Shown: positions 1 to 6,601 of the stretch, one piece after another
How positions within the stretch are numbered: position 1 is the stretch's first letter
Layout: each line of letters starts with the position of its first letter
Source: CAZIBG01 sp964536985
GTDB taxonomy: Bacteria; Patescibacteriota; Saccharimonadia; Saccharimonadales; AWTP1-31
NCBI GenBank assembly: GCA_964536985.1
Contig: CAZIBG010000023.1
Location: 1 to 13,734 of the forward strand
Direction of reading: 5' to 3'
DNA: 13,734 nucleotides
Notes under the pieces: model-generated
Databases searched by the model: none
What the model was told of the DNA's origin: nothing
What the model saw: the letters and a program-made list of their open reading frames with translations, nothing else
Program-made: the position numbers and the translations under genes

Positions 1-14
1 ACTCGTCGGATAAC

Positions 15-23
15 TGCTAGAAT
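15..23 (+). promoter_or_regulatory. Extended -10 promoter element of the first gene
   Basis: The sequence TGC-TAGAAT (15-23) is an extended -10 element. Exactly six bases separate it from the ATG at 30, which places the expected transcription start on or next to the start codon. No Shine-Dalgarno sequence fits in this gap, so a leaderless mRNA is inferred. The -35 region would fall outside the window. Confidence 0.5.
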
Positions 24-29
24 ATCGTC

Positions 30-539
30 ATGAGTAGTTTTGAACGTGACGATCGTCTCCGGGAGCGAATTAAAAGAGGTTTTACCGAGAAAGATCCGCG
101 ATGCCTTTTGGAGTTGGCTGGTTGTGCAGTTGACGAAAAGTACTCGGGGTTTGAAGATCCGAAGGTCGCCGCTCAAGAAGCAATTGACGGTTTGAGACCA
201 CCGACCTGGTTTAAGGTTCCCCGAGATGAAGTGGCATGTGAACGCGAGTGTGGAACGGTAGTCAAAATTCGAGGACAGTTTGACGGCTACATTGTTAAAA
301 AGGGAGAATGCGGTATTGGCGCCGTGTGCCTGAGTGAGTTATGGACTGATGTTCGCGATGGTGAAACGGAGTATAGCGAGGTCATGGAAACAGGCATTTC
401 ATTTGCAGGGGCTAATAATGCCGGCCAGTACTGCCCACATTTAGGATGTTCGTTTAGTTGTGGGGTGTCCATTGACGGAAATGCAGGAACTGCAGGAGTT
501 TGCATGAATGAACCCGTAGAAACAGTCGATCAAGTTTAG
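30..539 (+). CDS. Cysteine-rich hypothetical protein, 169 aa
   Basis: I do not recognise this family. The protein has no signal peptide or membrane segment. It carries ten cysteines (25, 32, 70, 74, 94, 100, 135, 140, 144, 158). These include C70-x3-C74 and the C135-x4-C140-x3-C144 cluster in a glycine-rich C-terminal part, so a metal-binding or structural-zinc role is possible but unproven. The N-terminal 20 residues are highly charged. The ATG at 30 is favoured because a TGCTAGAAT extended -10 ends six bases before it, as expected for a leaderless message. The stop codon overlaps by 4 nt the stop of the convergent membrane-protein gene. Nothing in the context reveals a function. Confidence 0.75.
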   Translation: MSSFERDDRLRERIKRGFTEKDPRCLLELAGCAVDEKYSGFEDPKVAAQEAIDGLRPPTWFKVPRDEVACERECGTVVKIRGQFDGYIVKKGECGIGAVCLSELWTDVRDGETEYSEVMETGISFAGANNAGQYCPHLGCSFSCGVSIDGNAGTAGVCMNEPVETVDQV

Positions 540-3500
540 GCTTTTGTTTTTACTCCGATACGTACTAATCGTCTAACAGCACGTCGAGTACGACGATTAT
601 GGCTTTGCATTACAGGGTTAGTTTTAAGAGAGCGCACAACTTGCTTTGCGGACTGATCTGTAAGGTTTGTGCCTGTAGGTTGTTGAAAAAGAGTACTACT
701 GGCTATCGCGGCAATTTCGACCGATCGAGCAGACTTTCGATCTTTACGACTTGGGGTCTGAACTTTCTTAGGACTTCTGGATGACATACTTTGAATACGA
801 TCTAGCTTGATCATTCTACCAGCCAAACGTCGAGTTCGTTTATCCTCACGTAGTTGATCGTTCGTTTGTGAGGCAGCAGTTATTCTGTGGATGGCAATTT
901 TTTTATTACTAGATGCTTCTGGGTGGCGATTGCGATGCAACCGCTCACGAATTTCCTTGGATGTAAGTGGCGTTAGTTCTTTACGAAGAACAACCGGCTG
1001 CCCTGCTGGCAAGTATGCGGTATCTTCTATTATCCCAATCGCTGTAGTAGCTTCGGAAGTGCGCTTATCGAGAAGGTGATCGAGTCTACGACTTGCCAAC
1101 TTTGCTCGTGTAACTCTCACTGCACGACGCTTTCTTCGTGCGCTTTCGGCAATTGCCCGGCGATTATATAGCAATACTCCTGCTGCTGCGACTACTCCTG
1201 CAGCTTCAAGAATATGCTTTATCCTGTCGTTATTTTCTTTAGCCTTCTCAGATCCTGATTGTTCTGCTTTTGGTGAATTATCGCTATCTAGGGGTGAGTC
1301 CTTGCTGGAACTCTCTCCGCCAGAATTGTCTGAGCTAGACTCGCCAGAGATTCCCTCTACATCGACAGTATTGGCGCCAGGCGCTCTAGGTAATTCAAAG
1401 TCACCTTTCTCGAATTTCTCCGTTGTACCACTATAAATAGTGCCGTCTACGCCACTATATTTGGGAGTTGGATTGTATATTGTTCCGCTTTCGTCGATTC
1501 CCCATTGACTGTTTTCGTTGCTCGACAAGGTATCAAACAATTGATCCTGAGAAGTCCGATTAAGGTATCCGGAAGCGACATTGATATGGTCTGGGTTATC
1601 TAAGGCGAGTATTGTGCTCGCTGTGCCATAGCTCGCTTGCTCCTGTCCTAAGGCTCTCTCTACGTACTGTGGTGCGGTTGTGGCACGGTCGTTCTTGCCG
1701 TCAATTTGGGTAAATGGATAACCGTTGTATGCAAAGTGTTCTCGAATAGTGTCGGCTAGAGCTGCAGTGCGCAGCATGCCACCAGATGGTAGGCCAGGTA
1801 TATGCTTGTCTACTTCGGCTTTTGCACTTCCAAGTTCGAAGTTAAATGCACTATTACCGTAGTAAAAAGAATTAATAGTGATTGGTCCCCTGCCTTTAAC
1901 TGATCCATATGGAAGACGAGTCTGTTCGGTGGTCTTCTCGAGCCAATAATCAATAACAACAGGTGTGTCATGGTATTCGGTGTCTTCAAAAACCGCAGTA
2001 AAGGTACCATCGTTAAGCTGGACTATGCGTGCCTTTATGATTTCTCTTGCTCCGGTATCAATATCTTCGGTCTGCACCCTTATGGCAGCCGGCTTAGTAC
2101 CGACAAGTGTTGGTATGGAGACATATTCTTGGCCGTCGTTGCGGTACGTTCCATCTTCATAGTGCGGCAATACGGAGCTGACGTGTATTAAAGATGTGTC
2201 CTTCTCGGCATCATCGGGATGCCGCGTTACTATTGCTCGTGGAGCAAAATCATAATCGTCTAGTTCGTTCACTCCTTTGCTAATCCAGTGTACATAGCCA
2301 TTAGTGGCTGTTTGGTTGGTGATCAAATCTCGGTAAGTAGATTGTATCCAGAACCCTGTTGTAGCCTGTCCGTTGCCATTAATTTTCCAGAGTGGTTTGT
2401 TTTCTGGATATTCGATATTGCCAGCTTCTCCTTGGTTGGCTCTTTCGAGGGCATCAGAGTTATCGCCTATTGCATCCCTTCGATCACTTATTAGGCCTTT
2501 TGCTTCTTCACTGTCCATGTAGTCACCGCCGATATTGTTTCGGGTTAGAACTTCCTTCATTTGGGAGTCAATCTCATTGGCTCTTGCTAGTGCGTCGTTT
2601 AAGGGATCATGCTGATATTTCTCAAAATCTTCTTCAAGTTCGGGTGGTATGTTTCCCTTTTTCATTTCTTTTAATAGCTCTTTAGGATCACAAGCGTAGC
2701 CATATGACTGCTCGGCTCTTGCACAAGCTTCTGCTATGTTGCCCGTCATTTCTTTTAGGTACGACTCTTGTGCAGACGGGGCTGTCATTTCTCGTGCCAT
2801 ATTGGCAGGCATACTTATAATTTTAGAGCCCTGTGTGGCCATCAATAATGTTAAAGCCAGCGCCCCATAGGCACGTACCCATTTTCGGTTCTTGATTCTA
2901 CCTGTATGTATATCTGGTAAACCAGCGTAGATACTATTATCGAATTTCTTGAGCGTCTTCTTACGAATCATTTTGGCATCAAGTGCTGTAGATAGTTGTA
3001 GTCCCTGGTGAAATATGTCTTCCGTGTCTTGGCTCTGAACACCTATTCGTTTTGAGGCCCGCATTGCTTGATCTGGTACAAAGGGTTGTTGCCATCCGGA
3101 TAGTTCGTAGAGCATGACAACTTGCGCAATTTGAATGCGCATTTTTTTGGTCAGTTTTCCTGGGTGATTATAAAATAATGCCAGATCTGTAGTACTGATA
3201 CCGAGTTGAGCTAGGAGCGTATTCGATTCTTCGGTATGCAATACTGTTGGCTCGTTATCGTCAGCTTCTATGCTGTGACTGCCTGTCATTCTGACTGATG
3301 GTCGCTTTGAAGATACGCTTCCTGTTGTATCTATACGAACAGTTTCGTGGTTAGGGCCGCGAGTAACAGATACATCAAAAAGAGAGGCGTTAATTATTGA
3401 ACGAAGGGTTTTGCTCGCCTCTTGACGCTTGCCAATGTTTCCACTGTTAGATAGCTCATCGAATCTGTTGGCGTAGCGTTGCAAAAAGCCATTACGAGGT

Positions 3501-4315
3501 TGATCTTTTAACAATAGATCGCGTGCGTATTCTAGGATATTAATATCCGATAACGATTCATGTTTTAGTTTGGCAGCGAGCTCAAGGCATTCGTCAGGGC
3601 TGAGCACTAGGACATTTTGTACTCCATTATTCTTTGTGCCCGCTTTTTTGGGTGCAGTCGTGTCAATCGGTACTCTGTTACCAAGCTTTTTGATACTTTT
3701 CATCCAGTTGGATGTAGGCACCGGTTTGAACATGCCCTGTTCTTCTTCGGATAAATAGCTTGCGATGGAAGCTGGAATTACCATGCGGTCCCGATCTAGC
3801 CCACTGGTTTTTGCGAGCATCGCCATGGACTCGAGTCGATCTCGGATGTCTGATTCCACGTCTACCTCTGGGTCGATTTGAGCGCCCCAGTATAGATCTA
3901 TGCGGCCCTTTTCTCCTTTTCGGGTGTGTCTAAATAATTCGATTGGTTCGTCGTAGGCGGATAATCCGGATTGTGCTCCAAGACGTCTTTCGGTGGCACG
4001 TTTTATACGTATTTCTCTGATCCGTCGTTGGCCTTCGGCCATGCCGGCAGCACCCAGCCCATACCCGATAAACCGTACATGGGGATACGGTCCATCAGTA
4101 AAGAGTTGCATAGTTGTCGCTGCAGCTAGGGCACCTGTTTTAACTGCAGGGTAGGCACTGAACCTCCTCAATGGCATCCTCATAGCATCAATAGCGTCAC
4201 CTTTTTTGGAGACGTCTAAAATAATACCTGGATCTATTGGATTAACAGGGTGATGAGTCGGTGCGGACTCCAATGACGGTAAGGGTTGGCTTTCCGGGCC
4301 CAAAACTGCGGTCAT
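536..4315 (-). CDS. Large two-pass membrane protein with degenerate transglutaminase-like domain, 1259 aa
   Basis: The visible order is as follows. Residues 1-478 are a mixed, charged N-terminal region. A hydrophobic helix lies at about 479-500, preceded by basic KNRKW (positive-inside). A long polar region (about 505-1030) follows, and a second helix spans about 1034-1050. The 200-residue tail is extremely Arg/Lys-rich. This implies a cytoplasmic N-terminus, an external central part and a basic cytoplasmic tail. Residues about 845-951 follow the transglutaminase-like pattern, including a G-Y motif (916-917) and an NPTP ending (948-951). However, the expected Cys, His and Asp align with S895, S936 and N948, so catalysis is unlikely. 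A Ser/Gly/Asp linker (988-1022) joins this to the second helix. The start at 4315 is supported by a consensus promoter 8 nt upstream and there is no Shine-Dalgarno site. Function is unknown; a surface or envelope scaffold is one guess. Confidence 0.8.
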   Translation of the reverse strand: MTAVLGPESQPLPSLESAPTHHPVNPIDPGIILDVSKKGDAIDAMRMPLRRFSAYPAVKTGALAAATTMQLFTDGPYPHVRFIGYGLGAAGMAEGQRRIREIRIKRATERRLGAQSGLSAYDEPIELFRHTRKGEKGRIDLYWGAQIDPEVDVESDIRDRLESMAMLAKTSGLDRDRMVIPASIASYLSEEEQGMFKPVPTSNWMKSIKKLGNRVPIDTTAPKKAGTKNNGVQNVLVLSPDECLELAAKLKHESLSDINILEYARDLLLKDQPRNGFLQRYANRFDELSNSGNIGKRQEASKTLRSIINASLFDVSVTRGPNHETVRIDTTGSVSSKRPSVRMTGSHSIEADDNEPTVLHTEESNTLLAQLGISTTDLALFYNHPGKLTKKMRIQIAQVVMLYELSGWQQPFVPDQAMRASKRIGVQSQDTEDIFHQGLQLSTALDAKMIRKKTLKKFDNSIYAGLPDIHTGRIKNRKWVRAYGALALTLLMATQGSKIISMPANMAREMTAPSAQESYLKEMTGNIAEACARAEQSYGYACDPKELLKEMKKGNIPPELEEDFEKYQHDPLNDALARANEIDSQMKEVLTRNNIGGDYMDSEEAKGLISDRRDAIGDNSDALERANQGEAGNIEYPENKPLWKINGNGQATTGFWIQSTYRDLITNQTATNGYVHWISKGVNELDDYDFAPRAIVTRHPDDAEKDTSLIHVSSVLPHYEDGTYRNDGQEYVSIPTLVGTKPAAIRVQTEDIDTGAREIIKARIVQLNDGTFTAVFEDTEYHDTPVVIDYWLEKTTEQTRLPYGSVKGRGPITINSFYYGNSAFNFELGSAKAEVDKHIPGLPSGGMLRTAALADTIREHFAYNGYPFTQIDGKNDRATTAPQYVERALGQEQASYGTASTILALDNPDHINVASGYLNRTSQDQLFDTLSSNENSQWGIDESGTIYNPTPKYSGVDGTIYSGTTEKFEKGDFELPRAPGANTVDVEGISGESSSDNSGGESSSKDSPLDSDNSPKAEQSGSEKAKENNDRIKHILEAAGVVAAAGVLLYNRRAIAESARRKRRAVRVTRAKLASRRLDHLLDKRTSEATTAIGIIEDTAYLPAGQPVVLRKELTPLTSKEIRERLHRNRHPEASSNKKIAIHRITAASQTNDQLREDKRTRRLAGRMIKLDRIQSMSSRSPKKVQTPSRKDRKSARSVEIAAIASSTLFQQPTGTNLTDQSAKQVVRSLKTNPVMQSHNRRTRRAVRRLVRIGVKTKA

Positions 4316-4323
4316 AAGGAGTT

Positions 4324-4352
4324 ATTATAACACGAAACAGTAATTTAAGCAA
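4324..4352 (-). promoter_or_regulatory. Sigma70-type promoter of the membrane-protein gene
   Basis: On the minus strand, TTGCTT (4347-4352) and a perfect TATAAT (4324-4329) are separated by 17 nt. Only 8 nt lie between the -10 box and the ATG at 4315, and no Shine-Dalgarno sequence is present. Transcription would therefore start at or just before the start codon, giving a leaderless or nearly leaderless mRNA. Confidence 0.7.
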
Positions 4353-4358
4353 TAACGC

Positions 4359-4386
4359 AAAAGGAACCCCATTTGGGGTTCCTTTA
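4359..4386 (-). terminator. Intrinsic terminator of rplJ-rplL
   Basis: An inverted repeat AAGGAACCCC (4361-4370) / GGGGTTCCTT (4375-4384) has a 4-nt loop. Read on the minus strand it ends in a short T run. It lies directly after rplL and stops just before the -35 box of the next gene, separating the ribosomal transcript from the membrane-protein gene. Confidence 0.85.
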
Positions 4387-4404
4387 CTTGTAGGTGAGTC
4401 TAAA

Positions 4405-4779
4405 TTAGACGAGTTCTACAGTTGCACCAGCGGCTTCAAGAGTTTTCTTGGCTGCTTCAGCGTCATCTTTTTTAGCTGCTTCTAGAACGGTCTTTGGAGC
4501 ACCGTCTACAATAGCTTTTGCTTCACCAAGACCAAGACCAGTAATGTCTTTAACGGCCTTGATTACAGCAACTTTTTGAGCACCAGCGTCTTTAAGTTCG
4601 ACGTTGTATTCGCTCTTAGCTTCTTCTGCAGGTGCAGCGTCAGCAGCAGGACCAGCAACAGCTACAGCTGCAGTAGCTGGCTCAATGCCGTATTCGTCCT
4701 TAAGAATTGTTGCCAATTCGTTTACTTCTAGAACAGTCAAACCAACGAGCTGTTCTGCAAATTTCTTTAGATCTGCCAT
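4405..4779 (-). CDS. rplL: 50S ribosomal protein L7/L12
   Basis: This is the multicopy stalk protein that recruits translation GTPases to the ribosome. At 124 aa it has normal family length. The N-terminal dimerisation domain (about 1-35, with the KKFAEQLVGLTVLEVNEL pattern) is followed by an Ala/Pro-rich hinge (about 36-56). The C-terminal factor-binding domain carries the conserved GLGLGEAKAIVDGAPK stretch and ends in GATVELV. The start is preceded by an AAAGGAA Shine-Dalgarno sequence. It lies 24 nt downstream of rplJ in the same operon, and an intrinsic terminator follows. The usual downstream partner rpoB is absent. The gene is instead followed by an unrelated membrane-protein gene on the same strand with its own promoter. 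Confidence 0.98.
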   Translation of the reverse strand: MADLKKFAEQLVGLTVLEVNELATILKDEYGIEPATAAVAVAGPAADAAPAEEAKSEYNVELKDAGAQKVAVIKAVKDITGLGLGEAKAIVDGAPKTVLEAAKKDDAEAAKKTLEAAGATVELV

Positions 4780-4803
4780 GATTAATTCCTTTCGGGAGTT
4801 AGA

Positions 4804-5331
4804 TTAAGCGGCGTTCTTTGCTGCAATAGCATCGAGGAGGCCGTGGAGTTTGTTACCGGAAAGACCACTCATGACACCATTTACAGGGCCGTTGAGAGTA
4901 TTGATAATTCCAGCGATTAATTGCGTCTTGCTTGGTAGTGAAGCGAGTGCCTTAACATCGTCTGCAGTCATGAATTTACCGTCTGCACTAATAGCACCGA
5001 CGAACACGAGTGTAGGGTTAGTTTTAGCAAACGTTGCAAGTACCTTTGCAGGAGCAACTTCGTCTGTGTTGCTGAAGGCGTACAGTAACTGACCAGTTAG
5101 GGCGCTGGTATCAACGTCCTTAAGGGTTTCGTTTTGCTGAATGGCCTTGATAACAAGACGGTTTTTGACAACTTTAACCGCAGTTTGGTCGTCTTTGGCA
5201 TCGCGGCGTAATTGCTGCAAAGCCTTAACGGTTGTACCTTGGTAAGCTGCAACAACTGTTAGTTTAGAATCAGCTAGCAAGCCAGCTACTTCGTCTACTA
5301 CAAGTTGTTTCTTTTCTTTGGTTAGTGCCAT
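4804..5331 (-). CDS. rplJ: 50S ribosomal protein L10
   Basis: L10 anchors the L7/L12 dimers to 23S rRNA to form the ribosomal stalk. It is also the usual autoregulator that binds its own mRNA leader. At 175 aa it is of normal length. The N-terminus has the expected MALTKEKKQLVVDE start and the TVVAAYQG and VVKNRL elements of the RNA-binding domain. The C-terminal helices that bind L7/L12 dimers are present (about 140-175). AAGGAG (minus strand, 5337-5342) lies 5 nt before the ATG. Upstream are a strong promoter, an L10 leader fold and an attenuator-like terminator, so autogenous control is likely. rplK and rplA do not precede it in this window. Confidence 0.98.
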   Translation of the reverse strand: MALTKEKKQLVVDEVAGLLADSKLTVVAAYQGTTVKALQQLRRDAKDDQTAVKVVKNRLVIKAIQQNETLKDVDTSALTGQLLYAFSNTDEVAPAKVLATFAKTNPTLVFVGAISADGKFMTADDVKALASLPSKTQLIAGIINTLNGPVNGVMSGLSGNKLHGLLDAIAAKNAA

Positions 5332-5356
5332 ATTGGCTCCTTGAAAGTTTTAAGTT

Positions 5357-5388
5357 GATCAATCGACCCCCGAGAATTCGGGTTGATC
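5357..5388 (-). other. Stem-loop between attenuator and rplJ start
   Basis: Two nested stems can form. The outer is GATCAA (5357-5362) with TTGATC (5383-5388). The inner is CCCGA (5369-5373) with TCGGG (5378-5382), closing a GAAT/ATTC loop, with a 6-nt one-sided bulge. The element sits 14 nt upstream of the rplJ Shine-Dalgarno sequence. It could be a processing or translational-control structure, but it is not part of the known L10 leader consensus as I know it. Confidence 0.5.
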
Positions 5389-5400
5389 TACGTTACCGCC

Positions 5401-5430
5401 AAACAAAAAGTCCTAGGCGTACCTAGGACT
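5401..5430 (-). terminator. Attenuator-type terminator in the rplJ leader
   Basis: AGTCCTAGG (minus strand, 5430-5422), a TACG loop and CCTAGGACT (5417-5409) form a perfect 9-bp stem followed by TTTTTGTTT. It lies between the L10 leader fold and the rplJ ribosome-binding site, so read-through must be allowed for expression. This matches the known arrangement in which L10 leaders are coupled to transcription termination. Confidence 0.85.
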
Positions 5431-5456
5431 AATGAAGAGCAAGAAACATTTGTTTC

Positions 5457-5519
5457 TACCTCGGTAGCGGATTAAGCTTTCTGACAAGTCAGAGGGCGGC
5501 TACTGTCTTTGGTAACGAT
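5457..5519 (-). ncRNA. L10 leader (ribosomal protein autoregulatory RNA)
   Basis: The minus-strand RNA has an outer TACC (5514-5511) / GGTA (5460-5457) pairing. An asymmetric internal loop carries AAAGACA opposite CGA, the kink-turn-like signature. A GTAGC (5503-5499) / GCTAC (5468-5464) stem follows, and an apical hairpin CTGAC-TT-GTCAG (5492-5481). This is the conserved core of the L10 leader family, to which L10(L12)4 binds. It begins within a few nucleotides of the predicted transcription start and is followed by an intrinsic terminator. Excess L10 binding would favour shutdown of rplJL. Confidence 0.88.
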
Positions 5520-5525
5520 AGACCT

Positions 5526-5555
5526 ATTTTACTGCAAGCGGCCCCTGTTTGTCAA
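5526..5555 (-). promoter_or_regulatory. Promoter of rplJ-rplL
   Basis: On the minus strand, a perfect TTGACA (5550-5555) and TAAAAT (5526-5531) are 18 nt apart. The predicted transcription start near 5519 falls exactly at the 5' end of the L10 leader fold, which supports both calls. Confidence 0.85.
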
Positions 5556-5564
5556 TCAGTGTAG

Positions 5565-5593
5565 TTGACGTGAAGAGCAATAAGGAGTATAAA
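5565..5593 (+). promoter_or_regulatory. Divergent promoter of the 28-codon ORF
   Basis: TTGACG (5565-5570), a 17-nt spacer and TATAAA (5588-5593) form a near-consensus promoter on the plus strand. Its -35 box lies 9 bp from the -35 box of the rplJ promoter, so the two polymerases would bind back to back. The -10 is 8 nt before an ATG, the same geometry and nearly the same bases (CCTTATG) as at the 4315 start. Confidence 0.65.
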
Positions 5594-5601
5594 AAGTCCT
5601 T

Positions 5602-5688
5602 ATGGGTTTTAACGCCACATCAAATCAGCAAATTACTAAGGGCAACAACGGCGTGCTCTGTATTCTCGTGGAGGAAGCTCGGGAGTAG
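5602..5688 (+). CDS. Putative leaderless 28-residue peptide
   Basis: ATG at 5602 opens 28 codons ending in TAG at 5688. The peptide begins MGFNATSNQQ and ends LVEEARE, with one cysteine and no membrane segment. I recognise no family. Support comes from position. A near-consensus promoter puts the transcription start at about 5600, so the ATG would lie at the very 5' end of the RNA. The ORF then stops 23 nt before an intrinsic terminator. It could be a stand-alone small protein, a leader peptide controlling the 285-residue gene downstream, or a chance ORF within a small RNA. Its last codons contain GGGAGT, which is complementary to the 5' arm of the terminator. Confidence 0.45.
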   Translation: MGFNATSNQQITKGNNGVLCILVEEARE

Positions 5689-5711
5689 TTTGTCTCATTT
5701 TTGACAGGCCA

Positions 5712-5740
5712 GACTCCCTCCAGGGGAGTCATTTTTATTT
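5712..5740 (+). terminator. Intrinsic terminator between 28-codon ORF and 285-aa gene
   Basis: GACTCCC (5712-5718) pairs with GGGAGTC (5724-5730) around a TCCAG loop, followed by ATTTTTATTT. The T tract fits only plus-strand transcription. It lies immediately upstream of the next start codon (5744), so transcription from 5600 must read through it to express that gene. This makes it an attenuator candidate rather than a plain end. Confidence 0.75.
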
Positions 5741-5743
5741 ATT

Positions 5744-6601
5744 ATGCAAAAAACTATATATTTACCAACTTTAGAGACTGCCAGTGCCCGTAATAGGTTG
5801 CTCGTTACAAGTGTCGCGCCAGTAGATGTCGGTGCGATTGATTTTACTTTTCCTGAACAACGCTGCCCATACACGAATGATGGGACGCTAAAAGATCTGG
5901 AAAGGAAACAAAGTATTGCACGGTCAATCACCGATCTAGTACTTGACGATGAATCGGATATCTTGCAATCAGGTACATTTAGTACTTGGGATGAACTGAA
6001 CGAACGAATGTGCCAAGTAACAGACAGCTATATTGACAACTTAGATTTATCGGAATTCTCTGCTCTGACTAGAGGATCTGATGAAGAAACTATTAGTCAT
6101 ACTAAGTATGCCGCCGCTGAAGGCGTAGCAACGATAGTTGCCTTTGCAGAAGTTATACCACGCGTCATGGTCCACGAGGAATTCGAAGATCCGAATACCC
6201 AGTTGGGAAAAATTGCTCTTCAGTCAAAGGGATTCATTATTGAATGGCTTGGCTTACACAACGATGTTGATTACCGACTTGCATACGCACTGGCTGTAAA
6301 GAAGCCAAAGGATCTCGAGGCCGTATATAAAGGTCTCCGTTTCAACTCACGATGGTTTAAGTCTGACGGCGGGAGAGTTGGACTGGATCCTGTACGAGCA
6401 GAAAACCTACGTGACTGGACCACTAGAACTCATCCAAGTGCACATCTTACCTCCCAGGATCGCCGGTTTGCATTGTTCGGTTGCCCAGCCCGAAAAATTG
6501 TACCCGTTCTTTATGATGCAGTTACTAAACTTGCTGTTAGTGGGGGATTGTTTGAGGCCACTTACCGACAGGAGCGAGCTAATTTGGGTTACGAGATTTA
6601 A
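5744..6601 (+). CDS. Hypothetical protein, 285 aa
   Basis: The family is not recognised. The protein is soluble, without signal peptide or membrane helix. It has acidic helical stretches in the first 120 residues and a more basic C-terminal half. The C-terminal segment (about 230-285) contains SQDRRFALFGCPAR and a predicted helix, with cysteines at 41, 90 and 247. The ATG at 5744 is the only usable start in this frame, because an in-frame TGA lies at 5702 and no GTG/TTG/ATG codon intervenes. There is no Shine-Dalgarno site and no convincing private promoter; the bases before it are the T tract of a terminator. Expression probably depends on read-through from the 5565-5593 promoter. The 3' end overlaps the convergent fusion gene by 23 nt. 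Confidence 0.8.
   Translation: MQKTIYLPTLETASARNRLLVTSVAPVDVGAIDFTFPEQRCPYTNDGTLKDLERKQSIARSITDLVLDDESDILQSGTFSTWDELNERMCQVTDSYIDNLDLSEFSALTRGSDEETISHTKYAAAEGVATIVAFAEVIPRVMVHEEFEDPNTQLGKIALQSKGFIIEWLGLHNDVDYRLAYALAVKKPKDLEAVYKGLRFNSRWFKSDGGRVGLDPVRAENLRDWTTRTHPSAHLTSQDRRFALFGCPARKIVPVLYDAVTKLAVSGGLFEATYRQERANLGYEI

Noticed and set aside
4404..5331. Expecting rpoB next to rplL or a broken rplKAJL-rpoBC operon by rearrangement
   Set aside because: A clean terminator and an independent promoter follow rplL, so this looks like a settled arrangement; there is no sign of a breakpoint or mobile element.
5701..5736. A perfect TTGACA at 5701-5706 as the -35 of a private promoter for the 285-aa gene
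   Set aside because: No -10 lies at 16-19 nt; that position is inside the terminator hairpin. The nearest T-rich stretch is 23-24 nt away, too far.
5600..5740. A housekeeping RNA (RNase P, SRP or 6S) because of the promoter, about 140 nt length, terminator and GGAGGAAG
   Set aside because: The defining motifs of those RNAs, such as the RNase P 3' P4 strand and the SRP GGAA-capped helix with its AGCA partner, are absent. A leaderless ORF explains the layout better.
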